From contig NZ_UUON01000028.1 in assembly GCF_900590885.1 (NCBI RefSeq), positions 1 to 64,000 on the forward strand: DNA of 64,000 nucleotides. Reading direction: 5' to 3'. The translations under genes and the position numbers were made by a program. This DNA comes from Pseudomonas viridiflava. Its GTDB lineage: Bacteria > Pseudomonadota > Gammaproteobacteria > Pseudomonadales > Pseudomonadaceae. The notes under the pieces were generated by a model. It was not told the DNA's origin. It did no database searches and saw only the letters and a list, made by a program, of their open reading frames with translations. The first letter of the stretch is position 1; every line of letters begins with the position of its first letter. Below, piece by piece: positions 23,863 to 32,500 of the stretch.

Positions 23863-24206
23863 TCGCCGACCCAGCTGTACAGCGGCGTATCCCCGCCGCT
23901 GCTCACCTTGACCTTGGCACTATGGCGCAGGCGCACCAGCAGGCGCTTGCCCGCCGAGGCGTCTCCCGCCAGGCCTTCCAACTGGTCGAGCAACTCCAGG
24001 CCATTGAGTTGCCCGGCGTTGCGCAACAGGTCCTGGGCGTTCTGCCACAAGTCATCATTGTGCTTGACCGGCGCCGCCGGCGCGGCCGCAGCGGTGGCCA
24101 CAGGCGTTGCCTGCAACTGCACACCCAGGCGCGCCCAATCGTCGTCATCCAGTTCCAGGGTCAAGTCCACCGGCCAGTCGCCGACGGTTCCACGAATTCG
24201 CAACAT
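23859..24206 (-). CDS. Conserved hypothetical protein
   Basis: 115 aa from ATG 24206, preferred because AGGAG lies eight bases ahead. The product opens MLRIRGTVGDWPVDLTLELD, has an alanine/proline linker around residues 38-50, then DLWQNAQDLLRNAGQLNGLE and a basic C-terminal segment. No signal peptide or membrane helix; soluble, acidic N-terminus. I do not recognise a characterised family. It overlaps the 3' end of ybbN by four bases and is divergent from the zinc-linked operon. Confidence 0.75.
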   Translation of the reverse strand: MLRIRGTVGDWPVDLTLELDDDDWARLGVQLQATPVATAAAAPAAPVKHNDDLWQNAQDLLRNAGQLNGLELLDQLEGLAGDASAGKRLLVRLRHSAKVKVSSGGDTPLYSWVGD

Positions 24207-24291
24207 CGTCCGTACTCCTGCACTTTTTCTGACAGGCATGCTCCCATGCGGCTTGCGCAACGCCAAGCGGGCGGTCAAACTCTCGGCACTA

Positions 24292-24313
24292 TTGTTATAA
24301 GATCACATAACAA
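24292..24313 (+). promoter_or_regulatory. Candidate Zur-type operator
   Basis: A perfect 7-bp inverted repeat TTGTTAT (24292-24298) and ATAACAA (24307-24313), 8 bases apart, lies 28 bases upstream of the His-rich protein gene. Zur operators in gamma-proteobacteria are built from GTTAT/ATAAC half-sites but usually with a shorter spacer, so the match is partial. It also overlaps a possible -10 element. Confidence 0.4.
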
Positions 24314-24340
24314 AACTTTCATGTCCTGGAGCCTTCTCTC

Positions 24341-24943
24341 ATGCGCCGTCTGCTGCTTGCTTTGCCGTTTGCCCTGTTGCCACTCGCCATTGCTCACGCT
24401 GCGGATGAGCACGATCACGATCATGAGCACGGCAGCCTCGGCGCCCACGAACACGGGGTCGGCCGCCTCAATGCCGTATTGGACGGCCAGGCCCTGGAGC
24501 TGGAGCTCGACAGCCCGGCGATGAACCTGGTGGGCTTCGAACACCTGGCCACCAGCGCCGCCGACAAAGCCAAGGTCGCCGCCGTGCGCAAACAGCTGGA
24601 AAACCCCACCGCCCTGTTCAACCTGCCCAAAGGCGCCGGTTGCGTCGTGAGCAGCCAGGAACTCAACAGCCCCTTGTTCGGCGACAAACCGGAAGCCGAC
24701 CATGACGACGACGATCATGACGACGACGCCAAAGCCGGCGCCCACGAGCATCATCACGACCACAGCGAAATCCACGCCCACTACCAGTTCACCTGCGCCA
24801 CGCCGACAGCCCTGAGCAACCTGGACCTGAGCCAGGTGTTCAAGACCTTCCCCGCCACCCAGAAAATTCAGGTACAACTGATCGGCCCGAGCGGCCAGCA
24901 AGGTGTTGAAGCGACGGCCACCGCAGCCACCCTGAAGTTCTGA
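24341..24943 (+). CDS. His-rich periplasmic zinc-binding protein (DUF2796/ZrgA-like)
   Basis: 200 aa with a signal peptide (MRRLLLALPFALLPLAIAHA). The mature protein begins with a histidine/aspartate run (DEHDHDHEHGSLGAHEHG) and has a second such run near residues 124-147 containing HEHHHDHSEIHAH. Both look like zinc-loading sites. The equivalent P. aeruginosa gene, PA4063, is zinc-repressed and starts the PA4063-PA4066 operon, and the same order is present here. It may load zinc for the ABC system behind it. Confidence 0.88.
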   Translation: MRRLLLALPFALLPLAIAHAADEHDHDHEHGSLGAHEHGVGRLNAVLDGQALELELDSPAMNLVGFEHLATSAADKAKVAAVRKQLENPTALFNLPKGAGCVVSSQELNSPLFGDKPEADHDDDDHDDDAKAGAHEHHHDHSEIHAHYQFTCATPTALSNLDLSQVFKTFPATQKIQVQLIGPSGQQGVEATATAATLKF

Positions 24944-24949
24944 GTTCAC

Positions 24950-25660
24950 ATGACCCACGCATTGATCGAACTGTCCGACCTGGGCTTCAACTGGCCCGGT
25001 CACCCACAGTTGCTGGACATCCCCGCGTTTCGCCTGGAACGCGGGGAAACCCTGTTTCTCAAGGGCCCGAGCGGCAGTGGCAAAACCACCTTGCTCGGCC
25101 TGCTCGGCGGTGTGCAGAAACCCAGCCGAGGCAGCATCCGCCTGCTCGGCCAGGAACTCACCGAGCTGTCGGCGGGCGCCCGCGATCGCTTTCGTGTCGA
25201 TCACACCGGCTATATCTTCCAGCAGTTCAACCTGCTGCCGTTTCTGTCGGTGCGCGAAAACGTCGAGTTGCCTTGTCACTTCTCCAAACTACGCGCGCAA
25301 AGGGCAAAGCAACGCCACGGCAGTGTCGACCAGGCCGCCGCGACCTTACTTGCGCACTTAGGCTTGAAGGACAAGGACTTGCTCGAGCGCCGCGCCGACT
25401 CGCTGTCCATCGGCCAGCAGCAACGGGTGGCCGCCGCCCGCGCGCTGATCGGCCAACCGGAGCTGGTGATCGCCGACGAACCGACCTCGGCCCTGGACTA
25501 CGACGCCCGCGAAGCCTTCCTGCAGCTGCTGTTCGCCGAATGCCGCGAGGCCGGGGCCAGCCTGTTGTTTGTCAGCCATGACCAGAGCCTGGCGCCGCTG
25601 TTCGACCGCAACCTGTCGCTGGCCGAACTCAATCGCGCCGCCACGCCCGCAGAGGTTTGA
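24950..25660 (+). CDS. ABC transporter ATP-binding protein (LolD/MacB type)
   Basis: 236 aa. Walker A is GPSGSGKTTLLGLL (near residue 40), Q-loop in YIFQQFNLLPFLSV, signature LSIGQQQRVAAARAL and Walker B ELVIADEPTSALD, all intact, with the variant signature SIGQQ. It belongs to the LolD/MacB class that couples to FtsX-like permeases rather than to importers. Six bases after the His-rich protein gene and followed directly by the permease; homologous to PA4064. Confidence 0.92.
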   Translation: MTHALIELSDLGFNWPGHPQLLDIPAFRLERGETLFLKGPSGSGKTTLLGLLGGVQKPSRGSIRLLGQELTELSAGARDRFRVDHTGYIFQQFNLLPFLSVRENVELPCHFSKLRAQRAKQRHGSVDQAAATLLAHLGLKDKDLLERRADSLSIGQQQRVAAARALIGQPELVIADEPTSALDYDAREAFLQLLFAECREAGASLLFVSHDQSLAPLFDRNLSLAELNRAATPAEV

Positions 25661-25661
25661 G

Positions 25662-26927
25662 ATGTATCTGTTCCGTCTAGCCATGGCCAGCCTGGCTAAC
25701 CGCCGCTTTACCGCGATCCTCACCGCGTTCGCCATCGCGCTGTCCGTCTGCCTGTTGCTCGCGGTGGAGCGCGTGCGCGTCGAGGCGCGCAATAGTTTCG
25801 CCAGCACCATCAGCGGCACCGACCTGATCGTCGGCGCGCGCTCGGGCTCGGTGAACCTGCTGCTGTACTCGGTGTTCCGCATCGGCAACGCCACCAACAA
25901 CATTCGCTGGGACAGCTACGAGCATTTTGCCGCCAGCCCCCAGGTGAAATGGGCGATCCCGATTTCCCTCGGCGACTCCCACCGCGGCTACCGCGTGATG
26001 GGCACCAACGAATCCTACTTCGAGCACTACCAGTACGGCCGCAAGCAAAACCTCGAACTCGCCAGCGGCCGCGCTTTCGCCACCGACCCATTCGAAGTGG
26101 TGCTCGGCGCCGAAGTCGCCGACGCGCTGCATTACAAGCTCGGCGACAAACTGGTGCTGGCCCATGGTGTGGCGGTGGTCAGCCTGGTCAAACATGATGA
26201 CAAACCCTTCACCGTGGTCGGCATTCTCAAGCGCACCGGCACGCCGGTGGACCGCACGCTGCATATCAGCCTCGGCGGCATGGAAGCGATTCACATCGAC
26301 TGGCACAACGGCGTGCCGGCCCAGGGCAAGGGCCGCATCAGCGCCGACCAGGCACGCAACATGGACCTCACCCCGCAGGCCATCACCGCGTTCATGCTCG
26401 GCCTGAACAACAAGATTTCCACCTTTGCCCTGCAGCGCGAGATCAATGAATTCCGTGGCGAGCCGATGCTGGCGATCCTGCCCGGCGTGGCCCTGCAAGA
26501 GCTGTGGAGCATGATGGGCACCGCCGAAAAAGCCCTGTTCGTGATCTCGCTGTTTGTGGTGCTCACCGGTTTGATCGGCATGCTCACGGCGATCCTCACC
26601 AGCCTCAACGAACGCCGCCGCGAAATGGCGATCCTGCGTTCGGTAGGCGCCCGCCCGTGGCATATCGCGACGTTGCTGATCTTCGAAGCCTTCGCCCTGG
26701 CCTTGTCCGGCGTGATCGCAGGCGTCGGCTTGCTGTATGTGTGCATCGCCGCCTCGCGCGGGTACTTGCAGGCCAATTACGGCCTGGACCTGCCGATGGC
26801 GTGGCCGAGCGAATATGAATGGACGCTGCTCGCCGGTATCCTCGCAGCGGCGCTGTTGATGGGCAGCGTGCCCGCGTGGCGCGCCTATCGACAATCCCTG
26901 GCCGATGGCCTGTCCATACGTTTATGA
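25662..26927 (+). CDS. FtsX/MacB-like ABC transporter permease
   Basis: 421 aa from ATG 25662 (MYLFRLAMASLANRRFTAIL). One N-terminal helix, a large periplasmic domain (about residues 45-270) and three C-terminal helices starting near EKALFVISLFVVLTGLIGML, with the cytoplasmic motif RRREMAILRSVGARPWHIAT. That is the MacB/LolE layout, usually used for extraction or mechanotransmission rather than solute import. It partners the ATPase immediately upstream (homologous to PA4064-PA4065), so its role in zinc supply must be indirect. Confidence 0.9.
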   Translation: MYLFRLAMASLANRRFTAILTAFAIALSVCLLLAVERVRVEARNSFASTISGTDLIVGARSGSVNLLLYSVFRIGNATNNIRWDSYEHFAASPQVKWAIPISLGDSHRGYRVMGTNESYFEHYQYGRKQNLELASGRAFATDPFEVVLGAEVADALHYKLGDKLVLAHGVAVVSLVKHDDKPFTVVGILKRTGTPVDRTLHISLGGMEAIHIDWHNGVPAQGKGRISADQARNMDLTPQAITAFMLGLNNKISTFALQREINEFRGEPMLAILPGVALQELWSMMGTAEKALFVISLFVVLTGLIGMLTAILTSLNERRREMAILRSVGARPWHIATLLIFEAFALALSGVIAGVGLLYVCIAASRGYLQANYGLDLPMAWPSEYEWTLLAGILAAALLMGSVPAWRAYRQSLADGLSIRL

Positions 26928-26938
26928 GGAAGGCTTTG

Positions 26939-27460
26939 ATGCGTCGCGCTCTGTTTGCGTTGTTGCTGCTGGTGGCGGTGCCCGCCTGGGCGCAGGACCA
27001 GCCCAAGGATCTGTCCTGGCAGGAGATGATCCCGCCGGACGCGCCGCCGGAAATCCCCAATATGAAACCGCTGCACGACCTCTCGAACATGGCCGATGCG
27101 TTGTCCGTGGAAGCGGCGCCGGCGGCCAAGCAGGACCTGCCCAACGCGCCGGTGGTGCAGAGCCTGGATGGCCAGCATATTCGTTTGCCGGGCTATATCG
27201 TGCCGCTGGAAGTCAGCGAGGAAGGCCGCACCACCGAGTTTCTGCTGGTGCCGTATTTCGGCGCGTGCATCCACGTGCCGCCACCGCCGTCGAACCAGAT
27301 CGTGCATGTGAAAAGCGAAATCGGCGTGAAGCTCGACGAGCTGTACCAGCCGTACTGGATCGAGGGCGCGATGCAGGTCAAACCGTCGAGCAGCGAACTG
27401 GCCGACGCCGGTTACCAGATGGATGCCGAGAAGATTTATATCTACGAACTGCCGGAGTAA
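26939..27460 (+). CDS. Periplasmic DUF3299 protein
   Basis: 173 aa from ATG 26939 (signal peptide MRRALFALLLLVAVPAWAQD; AGGAAGG ahead). DUF3299 region includes GQHIRLPGYIVPLEV, EFLLVPYFGACIHVPPPPSN and GAMQV near residue 144. The cysteine in the GACIHVPPPP motif is conserved in the family. It is the last gene of the zinc-linked operon, matching PA4066. Function unknown; probably a periplasmic partner of the ABC system. Confidence 0.87.
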   Translation: MRRALFALLLLVAVPAWAQDQPKDLSWQEMIPPDAPPEIPNMKPLHDLSNMADALSVEAAPAAKQDLPNAPVVQSLDGQHIRLPGYIVPLEVSEEGRTTEFLLVPYFGACIHVPPPPSNQIVHVKSEIGVKLDELYQPYWIEGAMQVKPSSSELADAGYQMDAEKIYIYELPE

Positions 27461-27486
27461 CCCGCCTCCAAACACACTGAAGATCC

Positions 27487-27578
27487 AAATGTGGGAGGGG
27501 GCTTGCTCCCGATAGCGGCGGATCAGTCGATGAATGGGTTGACTGATCTACCGCATCGGGAGCAAGCCCCCCCACAGT
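27487..27578. repeat. REP doublet (REPIN) C, before oprG
   Basis: AAATGTGGGAGGGGGCTTGC-type arm at 27487-27513 and its inverse at 27555-27577, 41 bases apart. The right arm has lost a base in the CTCC run. GTGGG ends point outward. Confidence 0.9.
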
Positions 27579-27601
27579 TTTACTCAGTGGTTGCCCTTTC
27601 A

Positions 27602-27615
27602 TTGAGCTGAGTCAA
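27602..27615 (+). promoter_or_regulatory. Candidate Anr/FNR box upstream of oprG
   Basis: TTGAGCTGAGTCAA matches the Anr/FNR consensus TTGAT-N4-ATCAA at 8 of 10 defined positions. If it is centred at -41.5, the start point falls near 27650 with a -10 element TACCAT at 27637-27642. P. aeruginosa oprG is known to be anaerobically induced, which makes this plausible. Confidence 0.45.
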
Positions 27616-27679
27616 AAGATCGCGCGGAACGATCTTTACCATTGGACGTACAACTTTTAAACGTCCTTTTGGAGCTCCC

Positions 27680-28378
27680 ATGAACAAGTCTCTGCTCGGC
27701 GCGTCCCTCTTCGCGCTCGCCCTCGCTGCCCCTGTCGTACACGCTCACGAAGCGGGCGACATTCTGGTTCGTGCCGGTGCAATCACCGTGAACCCGAAAG
27801 CCGACAGCGGCCACGTCAAGGTTGACCAGGGCCCATTGGCCGGCACCAACCTGGGCGGCAAGGCGACCATGAGCAGCGACACCCAACTGGGCTTGAACTT
27901 CGCCTACATGCTCACCAACCACGTCGGTATCGAACTGCTGGCCGCCACGCCGTTCGAGCACGACGTGAAGATCAAGGGCACGGCCCTCGGCGCCGCCAAC
28001 GGCAAGCTCGGTACCCTCAAGCACCTGCCGCCGACCTTGAGCGTCGTGTACTACCCGCTGGATAACAAGTCTGCGTTCCAACCGTACGTAGGCGCCGGCA
28101 TCAACTACACCTGGATCTACGACGAACACGTCGGCAGCCGCGCCCAAGGCGCCGGCTTCAGCAACTTCAAGGCCGAAAACTCCTGGGGCTGGGCGGCGCA
28201 GATCGGCGCTGACTACATGATCAACGACAAGTGGATGATCAACGCCCAGGCGCGTTACATCGACATCAGCACCAAGGCGACGGTGGAAAACAACGCCGTG
28301 GCGCCGGGCACGCGCGCCAAGGTCAATGTGGACGTGGACCCGATGGTGTACATGGTGGGTATCGGCTACAAATTCTAA
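27680..28378 (+). CDS. oprG: Outer-membrane protein OprG (OmpW family)
   Basis: 232 aa with a 22-residue signal peptide ending VHA. An eight-stranded OmpW barrel: GDILVRAGAITVNPKADSG, LGLNFAYMLTNHVGIELLAA, LPPTLSVVYYPLDN, FQPYVGAGINYTWIYDE, and a C-terminal strand VYMVGIGYKF ending in the terminal Phe required by the BAM machinery. OmpW/OprG barrels form lateral-opening channels for small hydrophobic molecules. P. aeruginosa oprG (PA4067) likewise follows the PA4063-PA4066 zinc operon. GGAG ahead of the ATG. Confidence 0.93.
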   Translation: MNKSLLGASLFALALAAPVVHAHEAGDILVRAGAITVNPKADSGHVKVDQGPLAGTNLGGKATMSSDTQLGLNFAYMLTNHVGIELLAATPFEHDVKIKGTALGAANGKLGTLKHLPPTLSVVYYPLDNKSAFQPYVGAGINYTWIYDEHVGSRAQGAGFSNFKAENSWGWAAQIGADYMINDKWMINAQARYIDISTKATVENNAVAPGTRAKVNVDVDPMVYMVGIGYKF

Positions 28379-28422
28379 GCAACATTTCACAAACACCACA
28401 AAACCCAATGTGGCAGAGAACC

Positions 28423-28518
28423 AAATGTGGGAGGGGGTTTGCCCCCGATAGCGGTGGATCAGCCAATGAATCTGTTGACTGACACTCTGCTATCGGGGGC
28501 AAGCCCCCTCCCACATTT
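28423..28518. repeat. REP doublet (REPIN) D, between oprG and the reductase gene
   Basis: Arm at 28423-28449 (with TTTGCC instead of CTTGCC) and its inverse at 28492-28518, GTGGG ends outward. It lies between convergent genes. Confidence 0.92.
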
Positions 28519-28533
28519 TGATTTGTGTTGAAT

Positions 28534-29418
28534 TTAGCTATGCCGGTAGAACCGATCCAGCAACGCCGGCAACCCCGCCCGCCACGCCCGTGGCTTGATG
28601 CCGAAGGTGTGGAGGATTTTCTTGCAGGCCAGCACCGCATGCTGCGGCTCATCCGCCGCATCCGGCCGGGCCGCGTGGGCCTGGGCGGTGGGCGATTCAA
28701 TCGCCAGCGGGTGGAAGTTGCGCGCTTCGGTGAGGATCGCCTGACCCAGCGCCAGCGGCGTGGTCGCCTCATGCCCGGCGTAGTGGTAAGTGCCCCACAG
28801 CGGCGCGGCGCAATCGAGTTGCTTGAGCACCGAAATGATCACCCGCGCGGCATCGTCCACCGGCGTCGGGTTACCGCGACGGTCATCGGCCATCAGCAGT
28901 TCATCGGGTTTCTCGGCCCGGGCCAGGAAGCGCCCGAGGGTGCCGTCGACGCTGTCATCCAGCAGCCAGCCAAAGCGCAGCAGCACGTGTTGCGGGCAGG
29001 TGGCGCGCACGCTCTGCTCGATGCGCCAAAGCGCCTGGCCACGCAGGCCCAGGGGCACCGGCTCGTCCTTTTCGCTGTAGGCGGTGGCGCGGGAGCCATC
29101 GAACACGCGGTAGCTGGAAGGCTGCAGCAAGGTGATGCTGTGGTGCTGGCACAACTCGGCCAGGCGTTCGATCGCGAACTCCTGGGCGGCCAAGCGGGTT
29201 TCGCTGACGGCTTCGGCCTGGAACCAGTCGAAGTAGTAAGCGAGGTTGATCAACGCATCGGGACGGGTGTCGTCGAGCAATTGCGTAAGGCTCGCGGCAT
29301 CCCAGCCGTCTTGGGGCGGTTTGGGTGCGAGGAAACCGATGTCTTCCTCTGCACCGAGGCGAATCAGCGCCTGCCCGAGGGCATTCCCGCCGCCCAGTAA
29401 CATAAGGCGCATTCGCAT
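28534..29418 (-). CDS. RmlD/NAD-dependent epimerase-like reductase
   Basis: 294 aa from ATG 29418; the product begins MRMRLMLLGGGNALGQAL, an N-terminal dinucleotide-binding site, though LGGGNALG is a modified form of the usual GXXGXXG. Further SDR features: DALINLAYYFDW, LLQPSSYRVFDG with a following YSEKDEPVP, and a C-terminal substrate-binding region. This is the dTDP-4-dehydrorhamnose reductase-like (RmlD) group. A Tyr-X3-Lys pair is not obvious, so the activity is uncertain. The equivalent gene next to oprG in P. aeruginosa is PA4068. Upstream in-frame starts exist, but none has a better Shine-Dalgarno. Confidence 0.8.
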   Translation of the reverse strand: MRMRLMLLGGGNALGQALIRLGAEEDIGFLAPKPPQDGWDAASLTQLLDDTRPDALINLAYYFDWFQAEAVSETRLAAQEFAIERLAELCQHHSITLLQPSSYRVFDGSRATAYSEKDEPVPLGLRGQALWRIEQSVRATCPQHVLLRFGWLLDDSVDGTLGRFLARAEKPDELLMADDRRGNPTPVDDAARVIISVLKQLDCAAPLWGTYHYAGHEATTPLALGQAILTEARNFHPLAIESPTAQAHAARPDAADEPQHAVLACKKILHTFGIKPRAWRAGLPALLDRFYRHS

Positions 29419-29585
29419 AGAGTGTGCAGGCCCGGTCTGTTTGGAACGATGGCTATGGTCGGCAAGCCCGTGAGGCATGCCGCCGGCATTTGCCGGAATC
29501 GTTGCATTTTGCGGGTTTGTAGCGCAACCGTCACGGATAAAGTACGTGTTTGCAACTTGTTGAACCACGGGCTATCAATCACTAG

Positions 29586-32500
29586 ATGAATCTTCCCGAA
29601 TCAACCGACACAGCCTTGAGCGGTTTCCACCCCGCGGTCAGCGCCTGGTTTGGCGCCACGTTCCCCTCGGTGACCCGCGCCCAGGCCCAGGCATGGCCGC
29701 TGATTCGCCAGCGCCACTCGACCCTGATCGCCGCGCCCACCGGCTCGGGCAAGACGCTCACGGCGTTCCTCGCAGTGCTGGACGACCTCGTCCACCAAGG
29801 CCTTGCCCACGGCGGGCAACTGCCGGATGAGACGCTGGTGGTTTATGTGTCGCCGCTCAAGGCGCTGTCCAACGACATTCAGATCAACCTGCAAACCCCG
29901 CTGGCCGGGATCACCGAGCACTTGCAGGGCATGGGCTTGCCGCCGCTGGTGATCCGCACCGCCGTGCGCACCGGCGACACCCCGCAAAAAGACCGCGCGC
30001 AGATGCGCAAGCGCGCGCCGCATATTTTGGTGACCACCCCGGAATCACTCTATGTGCTGCTGGGCTCGGACTCCGGCCGGCAGATGCTCGCCAGCACGCG
30101 CACGGTGATTGTCGATGAGATTCACGCCATCGCCGCCGGCAAACGCGGCAGCCACCTGGCGCTGAGCCTGGAGCGTCTGCAAGGGCTGTGCGCCGCGCCG
30201 CTGACGCGCATCGGCCTGTCGGCCACGCAAAAGCCCATCGAGGCGGTGTCACGCTTTCTGGTGGGCACTGGCCGTGAGTGCGCCATCGTCGATATCGGCC
30301 ACGCCCGCCCCCGCGACCTGGGCATTGAAGTACCGCCGGTGCCGCTCTCGGCGGTGATGGCCAACGATGTGTGGGAGCTGGTCTACGACCGCCTCGCCGA
30401 ATTGGCCCGTGAGCACCGCACCACGCTGGTGTTCGTCAACACCCGGCGGCTGGCCGAGCGCCTGGCCAGGCATTTGAGCGAACGCCTGGGCAAGGCCGCC
30501 GTGGCCGCCCACCATGGCAGCCTGGCCAAAGAGATGCGCCTGGATGCCGAGCAACGCCTCAAGGCCGGTGAGCTGCAAGTGCTGATCGCCACCGCGTCGC
30601 TGGAGCTGGGGATTGATATTGGCGATGTCGACCTGGTGTGCCAGATCGGCTCGCCGGGGTCCATCAACGGTTTTCTGCAACGGGTCGGCCGCTCCGGCCA
30701 CCAGGTCGGCGGCACGCCCAAGGGCCGCCTGTTCGCCACCACCCGCGACGATCTGATCGAGTGCGCCGCCCTGATCGACTGCGTGCGCCGGGGCGAGCTG
30801 GATACCTTGCACATTCCCGTCGCCCCGCTGGATGTGCTGGCCCAACAGATCATCGCCGAGGTCAGCGCCCGTGAATGGCCCGAGCAAGCCCTGTTGGCGC
30901 TTATCCACCGCGCCGCGCCCTACGCCGAGCTGGATGAGCGCCACTACCAGGCGCTGTTGCAGATGCTCGCCGAGGGCTACAACGGTCGCCAGGGCCTGCG
31001 CGGCGCCTACCTGCACCGCGACGCCCTGACCCGCACCCTGCGCGGCCGCCGTGGCGCCAGGCTGACCGCCGTGACCAGCGGCGGCACCATCCCCGACAAC
31101 GCGGACTACAGCGTGCTGCTGGAGCCCCAGAGCCTGAACATCGGCAGCGTGAATGAAGACTTTGCGGTGGAAAGCATCGCTGGGGATATCTTCCAGCTCG
31201 GCAATACTTCCTACCGCATCCTGCGGGTCGAGGCCGGCAAGGTGCGGGTCGAGGACGCCCACGGCCAGCCGCCGACCATCCCCTTCTGGCTCGGCGAAGC
31301 GCCGGGGCGCAGCAACGAATTGTCCTCGGCGGTGGCGCGTTTGCAGGGCCAGCTGGACGCGTTGCTCGCCGCCACGCCCGGCGCGCTGCAGCCGGCCCTG
31401 GACTGGCTGACCGGCACCCTCGGCCTGAACCGCGCCAGCGCCGAGCAGATCCTCGATTACCTGGCCCGTGCGCGCCTGGCCCTGAGTGCGCTGCCGTCCC
31501 AGGACACGTTGATCATGGAACGGTTTTTCGATGAGTCCGGCGGCACGCAGCTGATCATCCACACCCCGTTCGGCAGTCGCGTCAACCGCGCCTGGGGCCT
31601 GGCCCTGCGCAAGCGCTTTTGCCGCACGTTCAACTTCGAACTGCAGGCGGCGGCCAGCGAAAATGCCATCGTGCTGTCGCTGTCCACCAGCCACAGCTTT
31701 GAGCTGGATGAGGTATGGCGTTATCTGAACAGCCACAGCGCCGAACACCTGCTGATCCAGGCCGTGCTGGATGCGCCGCTGTTTGGCGTGCGCTGGCGCT
31801 GGAACGCCGGCGTGGCCCTGGCGCTGCCGCGCTATACCGGCGGGCGCAAGGTGGCGCCGCAGATCCAGCGCATGAAAAGCGAAGACCTGATCGCCAGCGT
31901 GTTTCCCGACCAGATCGCCTGCCTGGAAAACCTTGCCGGCGAGCGCGAAGTGCCCGAACACCCGCTGGTGGAACAGACCCTCGACGACTGCCTGCACGAA
32001 GCCATGGACAGCGACGCCTGGCTCGCGCTGCTGCGGCGCATGGAGCGTGGCGAGGTGCGCCTGATCAGCCGCGACCTGCCGGCGCCCTCGCCCATGGCCG
32101 CCGAGATTCTCAGCGCGCGGCCCTACACCTTTCTCGACGATGCGCCACTGGAAGAACGCCGCACCCAGGCCGTACTCAACCGCCGCTGGAGCGACCCGCA
32201 CAGCACCGACGACCTCGGCGCGCTGGACGCCGATGCCATCGCCGGCGTGCGCGAAGAAGCCTGGCCGGCGCCCCATGGCGTGGATGAAATGCACGAGGCG
32301 TTGATGAGCCTGGCGTGCATCGCCCCTCACGAAGTCACGCCGCAATGGGCCGAGTGGTTGCAGGCGTTGGCCAGCGCCGGGCGCGCCTATCAACTGCACA
32401 ACGGGCTGTGGGTGGCGGTGGAACGCCTGAGTTGCCTGCAGACGATTTACCCCGGGGATTTGCCGCTGCTGCCGGGTTTCGATGAGCCGTGGACCTTCGA

